Source of the DNA: an uncultured Lachnospiraceae bacterium
GTDB lineage: Bacteria; Bacillota; Clostridia; Lachnospirales; Lachnospiraceae
Reading direction: 5' to 3'
Assembly (NCBI GenBank): GCA_947382415.1
Contig: CANCYO010000015.1
Coordinates: 1-51,134 of the forward strand
DNA: 51,134 bases
Shown here: piece by piece, positions 1 through 7,011 of the stretch
How the letters are laid out: every line of letters begins with the position of its first letter
How positions within the stretch are numbered: the first letter of the stretch is position 1
Program-made: the position numbers and the translations under genes
Notes under the pieces: model-generated
Database searches by the model: none
What the model was told of the DNA's origin: nothing
What the model saw: the letters and a program-made list of their open reading frames with translations, nothing else

Positions 1-66
1 TTATGAAAACAAAAAACTTTTAAAAACCTCTTGACTATTTATAGTTTGTCACCTCCATTCTACGTT

Positions 67-483
67 TTAACCAAAAAGCTCCAACCCCTCAAACACATCC
101 TGAGAATCCACATCCTCTCCCATATCCGCAATATATCCAAAGGGCTTTACCTCCACCCAGCCGGCAGCATTGCCGCCCTCCATATAGATCCAGTCAGACT
201 CTCCCTCTTTGCCCAAGCACACCCAACTGTATTCCTCATTCAGCCAATATGTGAATTCCAGATACCCCGACTCGATCATATCACCTCGCTCTCCCCAGCG
301 AAACCTTATATGATCTACGCCTTCCGGCAGCAGTTCCTCCGCGGTCTGCTACATAGACGGCTCATCCGTCTCAGCCTCGCCGTCAGGAGGCTGAGCGTCC
401 GCCTGCCTGTCCTCCACTGCATCGGGAGGCTCTATCCCGATTGTCTCCGGCTCCGCTATGGGATTTCGCCGCATCCTCTGCAT
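67..483 (-). pseudogene. degraded gene remnant with in-frame stop
   Basis: On the minus strand a single frame stays protein-like from an ATG at 483 down to a stop at 67-69, but it is cut by a TAG at 351-349. The part before the stop is rich in Glu, Pro and Asp and looks like a linker. The part after it (about 95 codons, with an internal ATG at 279) has the Trp/Tyr/Gly-rich look of a folded domain. A TAA lies a few codons upstream of the ATG, in the same frame. I do not recognise the family. Either it is a decayed gene of roughly 138 codons, or only the downstream part (67-279, 70 residues) is translated. No good ribosome-binding site precedes the ATG at 279, which favours decay. It sits at the edge of the AT-rich cassette. 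Confidence 0.4.
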
Positions 484-611
484 ATTATAACGTCTTATCT
501 CTACGCTGCCGATTCGGATTTATTTTATCATAAATTTACGGTCATTACTATAGACACTTCTGTTTTCTTCTGGATGTCATTTAATAAAATTGGCAGATTA
601 ACAAATAGAAA

Positions 612-645
612 ACTGTGCCTTTGGGCAAATTCATTTAGGCACAGT
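612..645 (-). terminator. intrinsic terminator of the four-gene cassette
   Basis: An inverted repeat ACTGTGCC / GGCACAGT encloses an 18-base loop. Read on the minus strand it is followed directly by TTTTCTATTTGTT. It lies about 45 bases downstream of the membrane-protein gene ending at 691, so it closes the minus-strand operon. Confidence 0.7.
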
Positions 646-690
646 CTTTTGCAGTTTCTAAGCTTTACTTAAATTGCATTAATGATAAAT

Positions 691-1410
691 TTACTTTTCA
701 GGTACCACGGAATTCTCATACACTTCATTATAACGCTCTATAATTGATTCAACCAAAAATTGATTCTTTATGTATAAGAGAGAATATCTATTACTATCGT
801 TTTCTTTTGATGTGAAAATTGCTTGTTTGTGTCCATTTTGATCCAGCTTAATTTGTCCTTTCAAATTGGTTAAATTATCATTATCTTTGTAAAACCTTAT
901 TTTTACACCTTCTTTACTAATCCTTTTATATAAACACAATAACTCTTCTTTATTCGTTGATTCACACAATAAAGTGCACCTATTATTTAAATGTTTTATT
1001 CTGTCTGTTTGCTTTTTGTATTTATCATTACCTAAAAAATCCAAGTCTTTACCTATAATATATAATTCAATTGCATCTTTTCCAAAATCATCATATTTCT
1101 TTTTTATTTCTTTATGTGTATATGTAGCCGTATTTACCTGTTTTGTTAACAGATACATTATCACCATCAATACGATATTTGCCAGTATTGGATATAAAAT
1201 CCCCCATTCATCCATATATTTAAATGGTAACATTAATAAATTGCCATTGAAATTGTCGAAATTATTTTTATTAACAAAACAAGGAATGTTTATCCATAAG
1301 GTGATTATAAAATACACTGAATATAATAAATTTTTAAGCAATTCACTTTTCTTTGTAATACATAGTGTGGTAAATAATATTAGAAAAACAATCAATATGT
1401 ACAAATACAT
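691..1410 (-). CDS. three-helix membrane protein with cytosolic C-terminal domain
   Basis: A 239-residue protein. Hydrophobic segments near residues 1-18, 27-45 and 70-90 predict a membrane anchor. The remaining 140 residues are soluble and lysine-rich. The soluble part has alternating strand-like and helix-like stretches (IELYIIGKDLDFL; VKIRFYKDN; LKGQIKLDQNGHK; YIKNQFLVESIIERY). The last of these faintly resembles a phospholipase-D-like fold without a clear HKD motif; this is a guess from pattern only. It is the last gene of the kinase / radical SAM / glycosylase operon, 37 bases after the glycosylase gene, and the terminator follows it. Position and architecture (membrane anchor plus cytosolic sensor or effector) fit an output protein for the cassette, but no function can be assigned. 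Codon use is AT-rich, as in its operon partners. Confidence 0.8.
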   Translation of the reverse strand: MYLYILIVFLILFTTLCITKKSELLKNLLYSVYFIITLWINIPCFVNKNNFDNFNGNLLMLPFKYMDEWGILYPILANIVLMVIMYLLTKQVNTATYTHKEIKKKYDDFGKDAIELYIIGKDLDFLGNDKYKKQTDRIKHLNNRCTLLCESTNKEELLCLYKRISKEGVKIRFYKDNDNLTNLKGQIKLDQNGHKQAIFTSKENDSNRYSLLYIKNQFLVESIIERYNEVYENSVVPEK

Positions 1411-1447
1411 TACTCTTTATTCCTCTCAGTCAAATTTAGGAATTGTG

Positions 1448-1996
1448 TCACAACAATTCATTAACAATCTTTTCTATTCCTTCAATATAATCGTCTATGC
1501 TTTTTCTTTTATAAACATAGATATAAGAGGGATGATGTATCGGAACATAATAAGTTCCTTTAAACTCTTTATAGTGATACTTAAACTCATCCCATTTTTC
1601 GAAATCTATCTTTAAATGCTTTGCAACTGATACATATACTTTTTCCCCTAATAAAAAAACAATTTTAGGGGACATTGCATTTATTTCACAAAGTAAATGT
1701 TCAAAGCAGCAATCAATCTCTTTTTTATTGGGATATCTAAGTTTTTGCTGTTCTGTCAATGGCAGGCATTTTACCAGATTCGTTTTATAAGTTATGACCT
1801 CTTTACATACTTCTTCAATCCTTTGAATAAGCATTCCGGTATTAGTTGTCGGTGATAAAGGAATTTCATAGTCCGATATCATTTTCTTGGCAGACAAGCC
1901 TACCCAGAATATTTGACATTTTCTTTCTGCATCCAGCAATGGTTTCTGGTTCAAGCATAATCCACATTTCTGACATTTTCGTATTTGTTCAATCAT
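1448..1996 (-). CDS. uracil-DNA glycosylase superfamily protein, divergent family-4-like
   Basis: A 182-residue protein. Cys8-x2-Cys11 at the N-terminus, Cys77 in KCLP and a cluster at Cys96/97/103 are placed like the four iron-sulfur ligands of family 4 uracil-DNA glycosylases. Also recognisable are the strand-turn VFLLGEKVYVSV and, near the C-terminus, the HPS motif (PIHHPSYIY). The first active-site motif differs: where family 4 enzymes have a GEAPG-type loop with an acidic residue, this protein has VGLSAKK followed by PLSPTTNTG. So the fold is convincing, but ordinary uracil excision is uncertain; it may act on another base or bind without cutting. The ATG at 1996 has GAGGG five bases upstream and overlaps the end of the radical SAM gene by 8 bases, implying translational coupling. 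Confidence 0.8.
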   Translation of the reverse strand: MIEQIRKCQKCGLCLNQKPLLDAERKCQIFWVGLSAKKMISDYEIPLSPTTNTGMLIQRIEEVCKEVITYKTNLVKCLPLTEQQKLRYPNKKEIDCCFEHLLCEINAMSPKIVFLLGEKVYVSVAKHLKIDFEKWDEFKYHYKEFKGTYYVPIHHPSYIYVYKRKSIDDYIEGIEKIVNELL

Positions 1997-3326
1997 TATA
2001 TCCCTCTGTAAGTGCTTGTGTCCTTATAATATATTCATTTAACAATTCATCGGATTCCTTACTATAATTGCCAAAGTCAAAATTAAACTGAGCCCTTCCT
2101 TTAAAACCGCTTATCGCTTCATTAAATTTGCATTCATGGATAATACCTGTGTCTTGCATTATTTCATTGTATAGTTGAGTTCCGTGATATGGTCTAAACT
2201 GAAACACACTTGTCCTGAATTTTCCTGGAGTATTAATAGATATTTCCTTTAATTTTGCAGCCAGTTCAAATGTTTTCTGGAAATCCGCTCTTGTCTCCTT
2301 AGGAAAACCATATATGAAATATCCTTTTAAGTCAATTCCATTTTTTAAAATTTCTCGTGACACCTTTACAATACCAGTTAAGTCTCCCATTTTGTTGATC
2401 TTTCTTCTCATTAACTCTGAACCGGATTCGATACCTATAAACAATTCTTTGCATCGACCAGTCTTAAGACTATTGATTTTATCTATTGCACTTGCCAGCG
2501 GTACCACATGAGCCATTCCACGCCAGCTTAATTCAGGAAATTGTCCAAAAATATAATTAGCCATGTCTATGCTTTTACTACTACGCAAAAATAAATCGTC
2601 CAAAATTCGGATACTCTGAACATTTGGGTATGCTGACAGTATTTCCTCTATTTCTGTTACAACACTTTCTTTTGTGCGAAATCTAATTGTAACATCCTTA
2701 TTTAAACTTTTGGCTCCTCCGCAAAATGCACAATCATATGCACATCCTCGCGAAGTTATAATAGCTATCTCCCTCTCACCGTAATGGTTGGTTATCATTT
2801 CATCGCGCATATATTCTCTGTTTAGAAATATGTCTGATATATCATTGGGAAAGTATATTGAATCCTTATTAACCCTGTAAACAAGTATTGAGCCGCTTTT
2901 TTCTTCCGGCTCTTGTGTACATTTCCCTAAAGCAAGTTGTGGTATAATTAATTCTCCTTCACCAATTACAATATTCAATTTATTCTTTACTTTCCATTGT
3001 AAAATTTCTCGATATATACTTTTAACTACCTGCCCTCCTATAAAACATTCACAATCTATTTCTATACTTTCAATAATACGCTTTACTAACGCATAATTCT
3101 GAGTAAAAATATTTATACCTACAAATTGGGGTTTAACGTACTGAATGTACGCAACTATATCCGATACGGACTTTCTTTCCTTTACGCAATCCACAATCTC
3201 AACATTGATTCCGGCTCTTCCAAGATATGTCGCTATGTAACCTAATCCTAACGGAGGTAAATATTGCTCCCTCTCTTTTTCAGAATTCTCAAACATTGGA
3301 GAATTCAATAAAACAAATTTATTCAT
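1989..3326 (-). CDS. radical SAM protein with B12-binding-like N-terminal domain
   Basis: A 445-residue protein. Residues 1-120 have the Rossmann-like layout of B12-binding radical SAM enzymes (YLPPLGLGYIATYLG, then IVDC, FVGINIF and FIGGQV), though I see no DxHxxG cobalamin-ligand motif. The radical SAM core follows, with the cluster motif CAYDCAFC (Cx3Cx2C) near residue 200 and later IGIESGS and YFIYGFP. The family uses a 4Fe-4S cluster and S-adenosylmethionine to start radical chemistry; the substrate here is unknown. I chose the ATG at 3326, which has GGAG nine bases upstream. It overlaps the kinase stop as TAATG. A TTG at 3341 is in frame but has no ribosome-binding site. Tight coupling to a nucleotide kinase suggests a nucleotide or nucleic-acid substrate; that is inference. 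Confidence 0.85.
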   Translation of the reverse strand: MNKFVLLNSPMFENSEKEREQYLPPLGLGYIATYLGRAGINVEIVDCVKERKSVSDIVAYIQYVKPQFVGINIFTQNYALVKRIIESIEIDCECFIGGQVVKSIYREILQWKVKNKLNIVIGEGELIIPQLALGKCTQEPEEKSGSILVYRVNKDSIYFPNDISDIFLNREYMRDEMITNHYGEREIAIITSRGCAYDCAFCGGAKSLNKDVTIRFRTKESVVTEIEEILSAYPNVQSIRILDDLFLRSSKSIDMANYIFGQFPELSWRGMAHVVPLASAIDKINSLKTGRCKELFIGIESGSELMRRKINKMGDLTGIVKVSREILKNGIDLKGYFIYGFPKETRADFQKTFELAAKLKEISINTPGKFRTSVFQFRPYHGTQLYNEIMQDTGIIHECKFNEAISGFKGRAQFNFDFGNYSKESDELLNEYIIRTQALTEGYND

Positions 3327-3943
3327 TATTTTAATCTCCAACTGTTAATTATTTGCAAAATTACTTTCTCCGCATTAATTTCTAAATTACCATTATTGTT
3401 AATGCGCATCACGTTTACGTTCCTACTTTCCAATTCTGCAATACCCTTTTCCATATAAAAAAGTTCCTGACTTGACCGATCCCCTTTTTCAAATCGTGTC
3501 AACTCTCTTCGCTCCGACAATCTTCTCTGTATAACCTGCACATCTGCATAAACAGCCAACTGTAGATCCGGCTTTATAATTTCAGAATTTAAATTAAGAA
3601 TAAAAGTATTACTTACCCCATCCATCTCCTGCAAAATCAGAGACGATAAAATATATCTGTCCGTGATCACAAGCTTCCCGCTCTTTAAAGCAAATAAAAT
3701 TTCATTAGCTATATGTTCATATCTATCTGCTGCGACCAAGCAAGCCAAACTTATTCCAGAATGGCTTTCTGCAAACTTTTTTACAAAAGAGCCCAAGTCT
3801 GTATTTGCTGGCTCTTTTGTCGTATATACATCATATCCTGCAGATACCATTTTACTTTCTATCACTTCTATAAGGGTAGACTTGCCAACACCATTTGGAC
3901 CATCTACTGCCACAAAAAAACCATTGGTATTATGAATAAACAT
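3326..3943 (-). CDS. thymidylate-kinase-like nucleoside monophosphate kinase
   Basis: A 205-residue protein of the dTMP kinase family. Visible are the P-loop GPNGVGKST, the KEP substrate-loop region, the adenine/base-pocket stretch AADRYEH, the DRYILSS motif and an arginine-rich lid (QRRLSERRELTRFE). dTMP kinases convert dTMP to dTDP with ATP. This copy is the first gene of an acquired-looking operon with a radical SAM protein and a uracil-DNA-glycosylase relative, so it is probably not the housekeeping tmk and may phosphorylate a modified or signal nucleotide. Start choice: an ATG at 3955 is in frame, but the ATG at 3943 has GGAG six bases upstream and gives the usual short N-terminus before the P-loop, so I chose 3943. 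Confidence 0.85.
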   Translation of the reverse strand: MFIHNTNGFFVAVDGPNGVGKSTLIEVIESKMVSAGYDVYTTKEPANTDLGSFVKKFAESHSGISLACLVAADRYEHIANEILFALKSGKLVITDRYILSSLILQEMDGVSNTFILNLNSEIIKPDLQLAVYADVQVIQRRLSERRELTRFEKGDRSSQELFYMEKGIAELESRNVNVMRINNNGNLEINAEKVILQIINSWRLK

Positions 3944-3971
3944 ATATTTCTCCATTCGTTTTTATTTTAAT

Positions 3972-4000
3972 ATTATAACGCATATATTGTTATTTTTCTA
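3972..4000 (-). promoter_or_regulatory. sigma-A-type promoter of the cassette
   Basis: On the minus strand a perfect TATAAT (3977-3972) lies about 30 bases before the kinase start. A weak -35 TAGAAA (4000-3995) lies 17 bases further upstream. The surroundings are very AT-rich, so the -10 is the main evidence. Confidence 0.55.
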
Positions 4001-4177
4001 CAATTATTATCACAATATTAATATTATGTATTTTATTCTTGTAGCATCAATTAAATATGCAGAGCACTACTTTCACTTGCCATACAATGACCATTATGGT
4101 AACATATATGCCGAATGACAGTCTGACTGTATTGGGCGTATTGGAATAACAATAAATTTCACGAGGATAAACAATAT

Positions 4178-4996
4178 ATGAATCATATAAAAGATTTGAA
4201 GTCCCTCAAATCAAAAAAACTTTTTTTATTTGACATCGACGGCACACTGGCCGTGGGGGACTCGCTGCTCGACGGCAGCAGAGAACTTCTGGAATACATT
4301 GAATCTGCAGGCGGGAAAGCCTGCTTTATCACCAACAATTCCACCAAAAGCAGTGCGGATTATGTCCGCCGCTTCCGGGATGTGTTTGATCTGCGGACCA
4401 CGGAGGAACAGTTTGTCACCTCCGGCTATCTGACCCTTAAGTTTTTGCTTGAAAATTACAGAGAACAGAAAATATATGTGTTGGGCACGGCATCCTTTAT
4501 CGCCGAACTGCGCAAAAATGAGCTCACCGTCACGGAACGCTGCGAGGACGATATCGCCTGCGCAGTCGTCGCCTATGACAGCGAGCTCAATTATGAAAAG
4601 CTGACCCAGGCAAGCAAGGTTCTGCTCACCATGGATATACCGTTTTACGGTACGAATCCCGACCTGCGCTGCCCCATCGACTTCGGCTTTGTGCCTGACT
4701 GCGGCGCCATCTGCCGGATGCTCACAGACACCACGGACAGGCGGCCCACCTATCTGGGCAAACCAAGCCCTGCAGTCGTAGAACTGTGCCTTGCGCGCTT
4801 CGGCTTCACCAGAGAACAGACTCTGGTGGTGGGAGACCGTCTCTACACCGATATCGCCTGCGGCATCAACGGCGGCGTGGACACCTGCGTCCTGTTCACC
4901 GGGGAAGCCAGACCCGAAGATATGGCCTCCACCGAATATCCCGCAGACTATGCTTTTTCCAATGTACGGGAACTGTGGGCCGCCTGCAGTCTCTAG
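4178..4996 (+). CDS. HAD superfamily (NagD-like, subclass IIA) phosphatase
   Basis: A 272-residue HAD hydrolase of the NagD / phosphoglycolate-phosphatase-like type. Motif I is DIDGTL near residue 20, motif II is TNNST near 53, the conserved lysine is in LGKPSP near 194, and motif IV is GDRLYTDI near 218. The large cap between motifs II and III is of the IIA type. These enzymes are magnesium-dependent phosphomonoesterases acting on small metabolites; sugar phosphates or nucleotides are common substrates, but the substrate here cannot be told. It ends 4 bases into the convergent DegV gene. The nearest Shine-Dalgarno-like element, GAGG, is 11 bases from the ATG, so initiation may be weak. Base composition rises to that of the core genome here, marking the right edge of the AT-rich cassette. 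Confidence 0.9.
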   Translation: MNHIKDLKSLKSKKLFLFDIDGTLAVGDSLLDGSRELLEYIESAGGKACFITNNSTKSSADYVRRFRDVFDLRTTEEQFVTSGYLTLKFLLENYREQKIYVLGTASFIAELRKNELTVTERCEDDIACAVVAYDSELNYEKLTQASKVLLTMDIPFYGTNPDLRCPIDFGFVPDCGAICRMLTDTTDRRPTYLGKPSPAVVELCLARFGFTREQTLVVGDRLYTDIACGINGGVDTCVLFTGEARPEDMASTEYPADYAFSNVRELWAACSL

Positions 4997-5973
4997 AGTA
5001 CACCCTTCTCCACAATACCAAAGCCAAGAGGATAAGGCCCCGTGTGTACGCTGATCGTTGCACCTATCTGATAAAGGGGAATATCCTCGATGGCATAACC
5101 GTTTTCATGCAGGATCTCCAGCGTCCTGTCCCGGAAGGCCTGTGCCTCCTCATAGTCATATCCATAGCCTACCGCAATGCTGAAGCGCTCAAATCCGGCG
5201 TTCTCTTCCTTCAGATAATTCAACAACAGATCGATACACTTCCCCGTGGTGCCCTTGCGGCTCCTGCCGATTCCGGAGGGGAAAATCTCTCCCTGTTTTA
5301 ACGTGATGACCGGGCGGATGCCCAGCACACTGCCCGCCACACCGGCCACCTTGCCGATACGGCCGCCATGCTTTAAATACTCCATGTCTCCCACTGTAAA
5401 AAAGATACGTCCGGTACTCTTGATCTTCTCCAGCCTCGCCACAGCCGCATCATAATCTGCACCGCTGTCTCTGATATTGGCTGCCTCCAGCACATACAGT
5501 CCCTGTAAAACCGTATTGATCGTAGAGTCGATCACCGCGATCCGCGCCTGGGGATGCTCCTCCAGCACCATTTCCCTGGCATTCATGGCCGACTGATAGG
5601 AACCTGAGAACTTTGTGGTGATACAGATGCAGATAACAGGAGTCCCCGCCTCCGCATACGGCGTAAACACATCGATAAAGTCCTGTACGGAGGGCATGGA
5701 GGACTTGGGGAACACCTTGGGATTGTCCACCATTCTCTGATAGAAGTCCCGAATCCCCACCTCCGCAATCTCCTTTTCATAATGCTCATCATCAAACGAT
5801 ACATAAAACGGAACCACCGTGATATTCTTCTCGACAGCCAGCTCCGGCGGCAGATCGCAGGAGCCGTCAGAGATAATATGAAATGCTTCCGTGTTTTCTT
5901 TGCTTATACTCGCTTTGTCGCTCATGGTATTACAGACCTCTCCTATACTGTTTCTATACTGCACTTTCTCCAT
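4993..5973 (-). CDS. DegV family fatty-acid-binding protein
   Basis: A 326-residue DegV protein. Family features are FHIISDGSCDLPPE near residue 35, the pocket segment SSMPSVQDF, TTKFSGSYQSA, DSTINTVLQG and the GDMEYLKHGGRIGK block. DegV proteins bind a single fatty acid and, in Firmicutes, some act as FakB partners of a fatty-acid kinase; no fakA is in this window. It is cytosolic, with no signal peptide. The start is uncertain: the ATG at 5973 lacks a clear ribosome-binding site, while the ATG at 5925 (MSDK) has GGAG upstream but at long spacing. The first 30 residues are poorly conserved-looking, so a shorter protein is possible. Confidence 0.9.
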   Translation of the reverse strand: MEKVQYRNSIGEVCNTMSDKASISKENTEAFHIISDGSCDLPPELAVEKNITVVPFYVSFDDEHYEKEIAEVGIRDFYQRMVDNPKVFPKSSMPSVQDFIDVFTPYAEAGTPVICICITTKFSGSYQSAMNAREMVLEEHPQARIAVIDSTINTVLQGLYVLEAANIRDSGADYDAAVARLEKIKSTGRIFFTVGDMEYLKHGGRIGKVAGVAGSVLGIRPVITLKQGEIFPSGIGRSRKGTTGKCIDLLLNYLKEENAGFERFSIAVGYGYDYEEAQAFRDRTLEILHENGYAIEDIPLYQIGATISVHTGPYPLGFGIVEKGVL

Positions 5974-6108
5974 ATTTCCACAAATTTTTATATGGTCGTG
6001 TCAGCATCTGTATAATAATATATTTATACCATGTTTTGTATAAAATTACAACATCAAATCGAGTGAATATTTCGAGAAATAGTTTTGAAAACCACTTGCA
6101 AAATTGAC

Positions 6109-6136
6109 TTGCAAATCCCATCAGACGTGCTATAAT
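6109..6136 (+). promoter_or_regulatory. promoter of tRNA-Val
   Basis: TTGCAA at 6109-6114, a 16-base spacer and a perfect TATAAT at 6131-6136, ten bases before the tRNA 5' end. An overlapping TTGACT at 6104-6109 is closer to consensus, but its spacer of 21 is too long. Confidence 0.65.
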
Positions 6137-6145
6137 AGAATGCAT

Positions 6146-6219
6146 GGAAGCATAGCTCAGCCGGGATGAGCGTTCGCCTCACACGCGAAAGGTCAGGAGT
6201 TCGAGCCTCCTTGCTTCCA
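6146..6219 (+). tRNA. tRNA-Val (anticodon CAC)
   Basis: A complete cloverleaf of 74 bases. The acceptor stem is GGAAGCA / TGCTTCC, the D stem GCTC / GAGC, the anticodon stem TTCGC / GCGAA with loop CTCACAC (anticodon CAC, reading GUG), and the T stem AGGAG / CTCCT with loop TTCGAGC. The discriminator is A, and CCA is not encoded, so CCA must be added by tRNA nucleotidyltransferase. A T-rich stretch starts directly after the gene. Confidence 0.95.
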
Positions 6220-6325
6220 TTTTTTGTTGCCTTTTTTCTTTTTTTACTTTTTTACCTTTTTACCTTTTTATTTATACGACAAAAAACTTCCTGCCAGACT
6301 GCGCAGACTTACGAAAAGCTCATAC

Positions 6326-6502
6326 TCACAGGAGCTCATACTGCAGACATTCATACAGGAGTCTGCTGCCCTCCGCGATCTCTGCAGGCAGCAGTGCCCT
6401 CGCCACACATTTTTCCTCCGCGTCTTCCTTCTCCTCCTGCAGGAGATAAGCGTAATCGCCGTCAATCCGATTCACTCTGTAAATTCTGCCTGTTAAATCC
6501 AT
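6326..6502 (-). CDS. small DUF3006-like protein
   Basis: A 58-residue ORF below usual length cut-offs. It starts at ATG 6502 with a strong AAAGAGGAGG seven bases upstream and ends with TGA at 6326-6328. The sequence fits the DUF3006 pattern: VNRIDGDYAYLL, a charged turn, then a conserved LLPAEIAEGSRLLYE segment (family form: V-D-R-I-E-G-D-x-A-V-L ... L-P ... x-E-G-D-V-L). DUF3006 proteins are small beta-barrel-like proteins of unknown function common in Firmicutes. It lies 39 bases downstream of the unknown gene ending at 6542 and is probably co-transcribed with it. Family membership is from motif resemblance only. Confidence 0.75.
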   Translation of the reverse strand: MDLTGRIYRVNRIDGDYAYLLQEEKEDAEEKCVARALLPAEIAEGSRLLYECLQYELL

Positions 6503-6541
6503 CTGTTGCCTCCTCTTTCATGAAAGCTCTCATGAAGACCT

Positions 6542-6961
6542 TCACACGACTGTACTGTTTAGCTCAGATTCCTTATTGACTTTTTCCTCAAGACATTTTA
6601 TAAATGCAAAAACGCATTCCTCCTGAGCCGGAATATTATGAACCCTTCTGGAAACTCTGATCCTGCAGGGAGCGCCCTGAATGAACTCTATGTCAATCAG
6701 GCTCTGCATCGGAATCATGCTCCTCTTGACGATTACTTTTTTTACCTCCAACGGAATACGCGCCGTCCAATGAATAGTCTTGCCATCATCCCGCAACAAT
6801 GCAATCAATAAATAAGCTTCCGTCAGTCCAAAAAATCCAAAATGGTTTTGCGGTTTAGAAATGAGCGTACCATAAATCGGATATTTCAATACCTCTTTAT
6901 TAGCCCCATCAAACTTCAATAAATCCGATAAAGATTTTATCATCAGTTCATTATAAGACAC
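6542..6961 (-). CDS. conserved hypothetical, possible bacterial PH-like domain
   Basis: A 139-residue soluble protein that I do not recognise. It has alternating beta-type stretches (YPIYGTLIS, HWTARIPLEVKKVIVK, LIDIEFIQGAPCRIRVSRR) and a C-terminal helix (EECVFAFIKCLEEKV). That layout resembles the small PH-like domains found alone in many Firmicutes, but this is only a fold guess. The likely start is GTG at 6961, which has GGGAGG nine bases upstream; the next ATG is at 6943. It precedes the DUF3006-like gene in the same direction and follows the dipeptidase gene. Confidence 0.7.
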   Translation of the reverse strand: MSYNELMIKSLSDLLKFDGANKEVLKYPIYGTLISKPQNHFGFFGLTEAYLLIALLRDDGKTIHWTARIPLEVKKVIVKRSMIPMQSLIDIEFIQGAPCRIRVSRRVHNIPAQEECVFAFIKCLEEKVNKESELNSTVV

Positions 6962-7011
6962 TCTTTAAGACCTCCCGACAGATACGCTCCCTTGTAACAA
7001 ATACAGCGACT

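Noticed and set aside
1..66. GGAGGTGAC on the minus strand near the left edge as a gene start
   Set aside because: The downstream frame has no proper start codon and meets stops within about a dozen codons.
31..672. A 213-codon plus-strand open frame over the left-edge remnant
   Set aside because: No ribosome-binding site, odd composition, and it spans the terminator of the minus-strand operon. The minus frame is more protein-like.
974..1615. A 213-codon plus-strand open frame across the membrane-protein and glycosylase genes
   Set aside because: It runs across two minus-strand genes in an AT-rich region where long Phe/Ile-rich reverse frames arise by chance.
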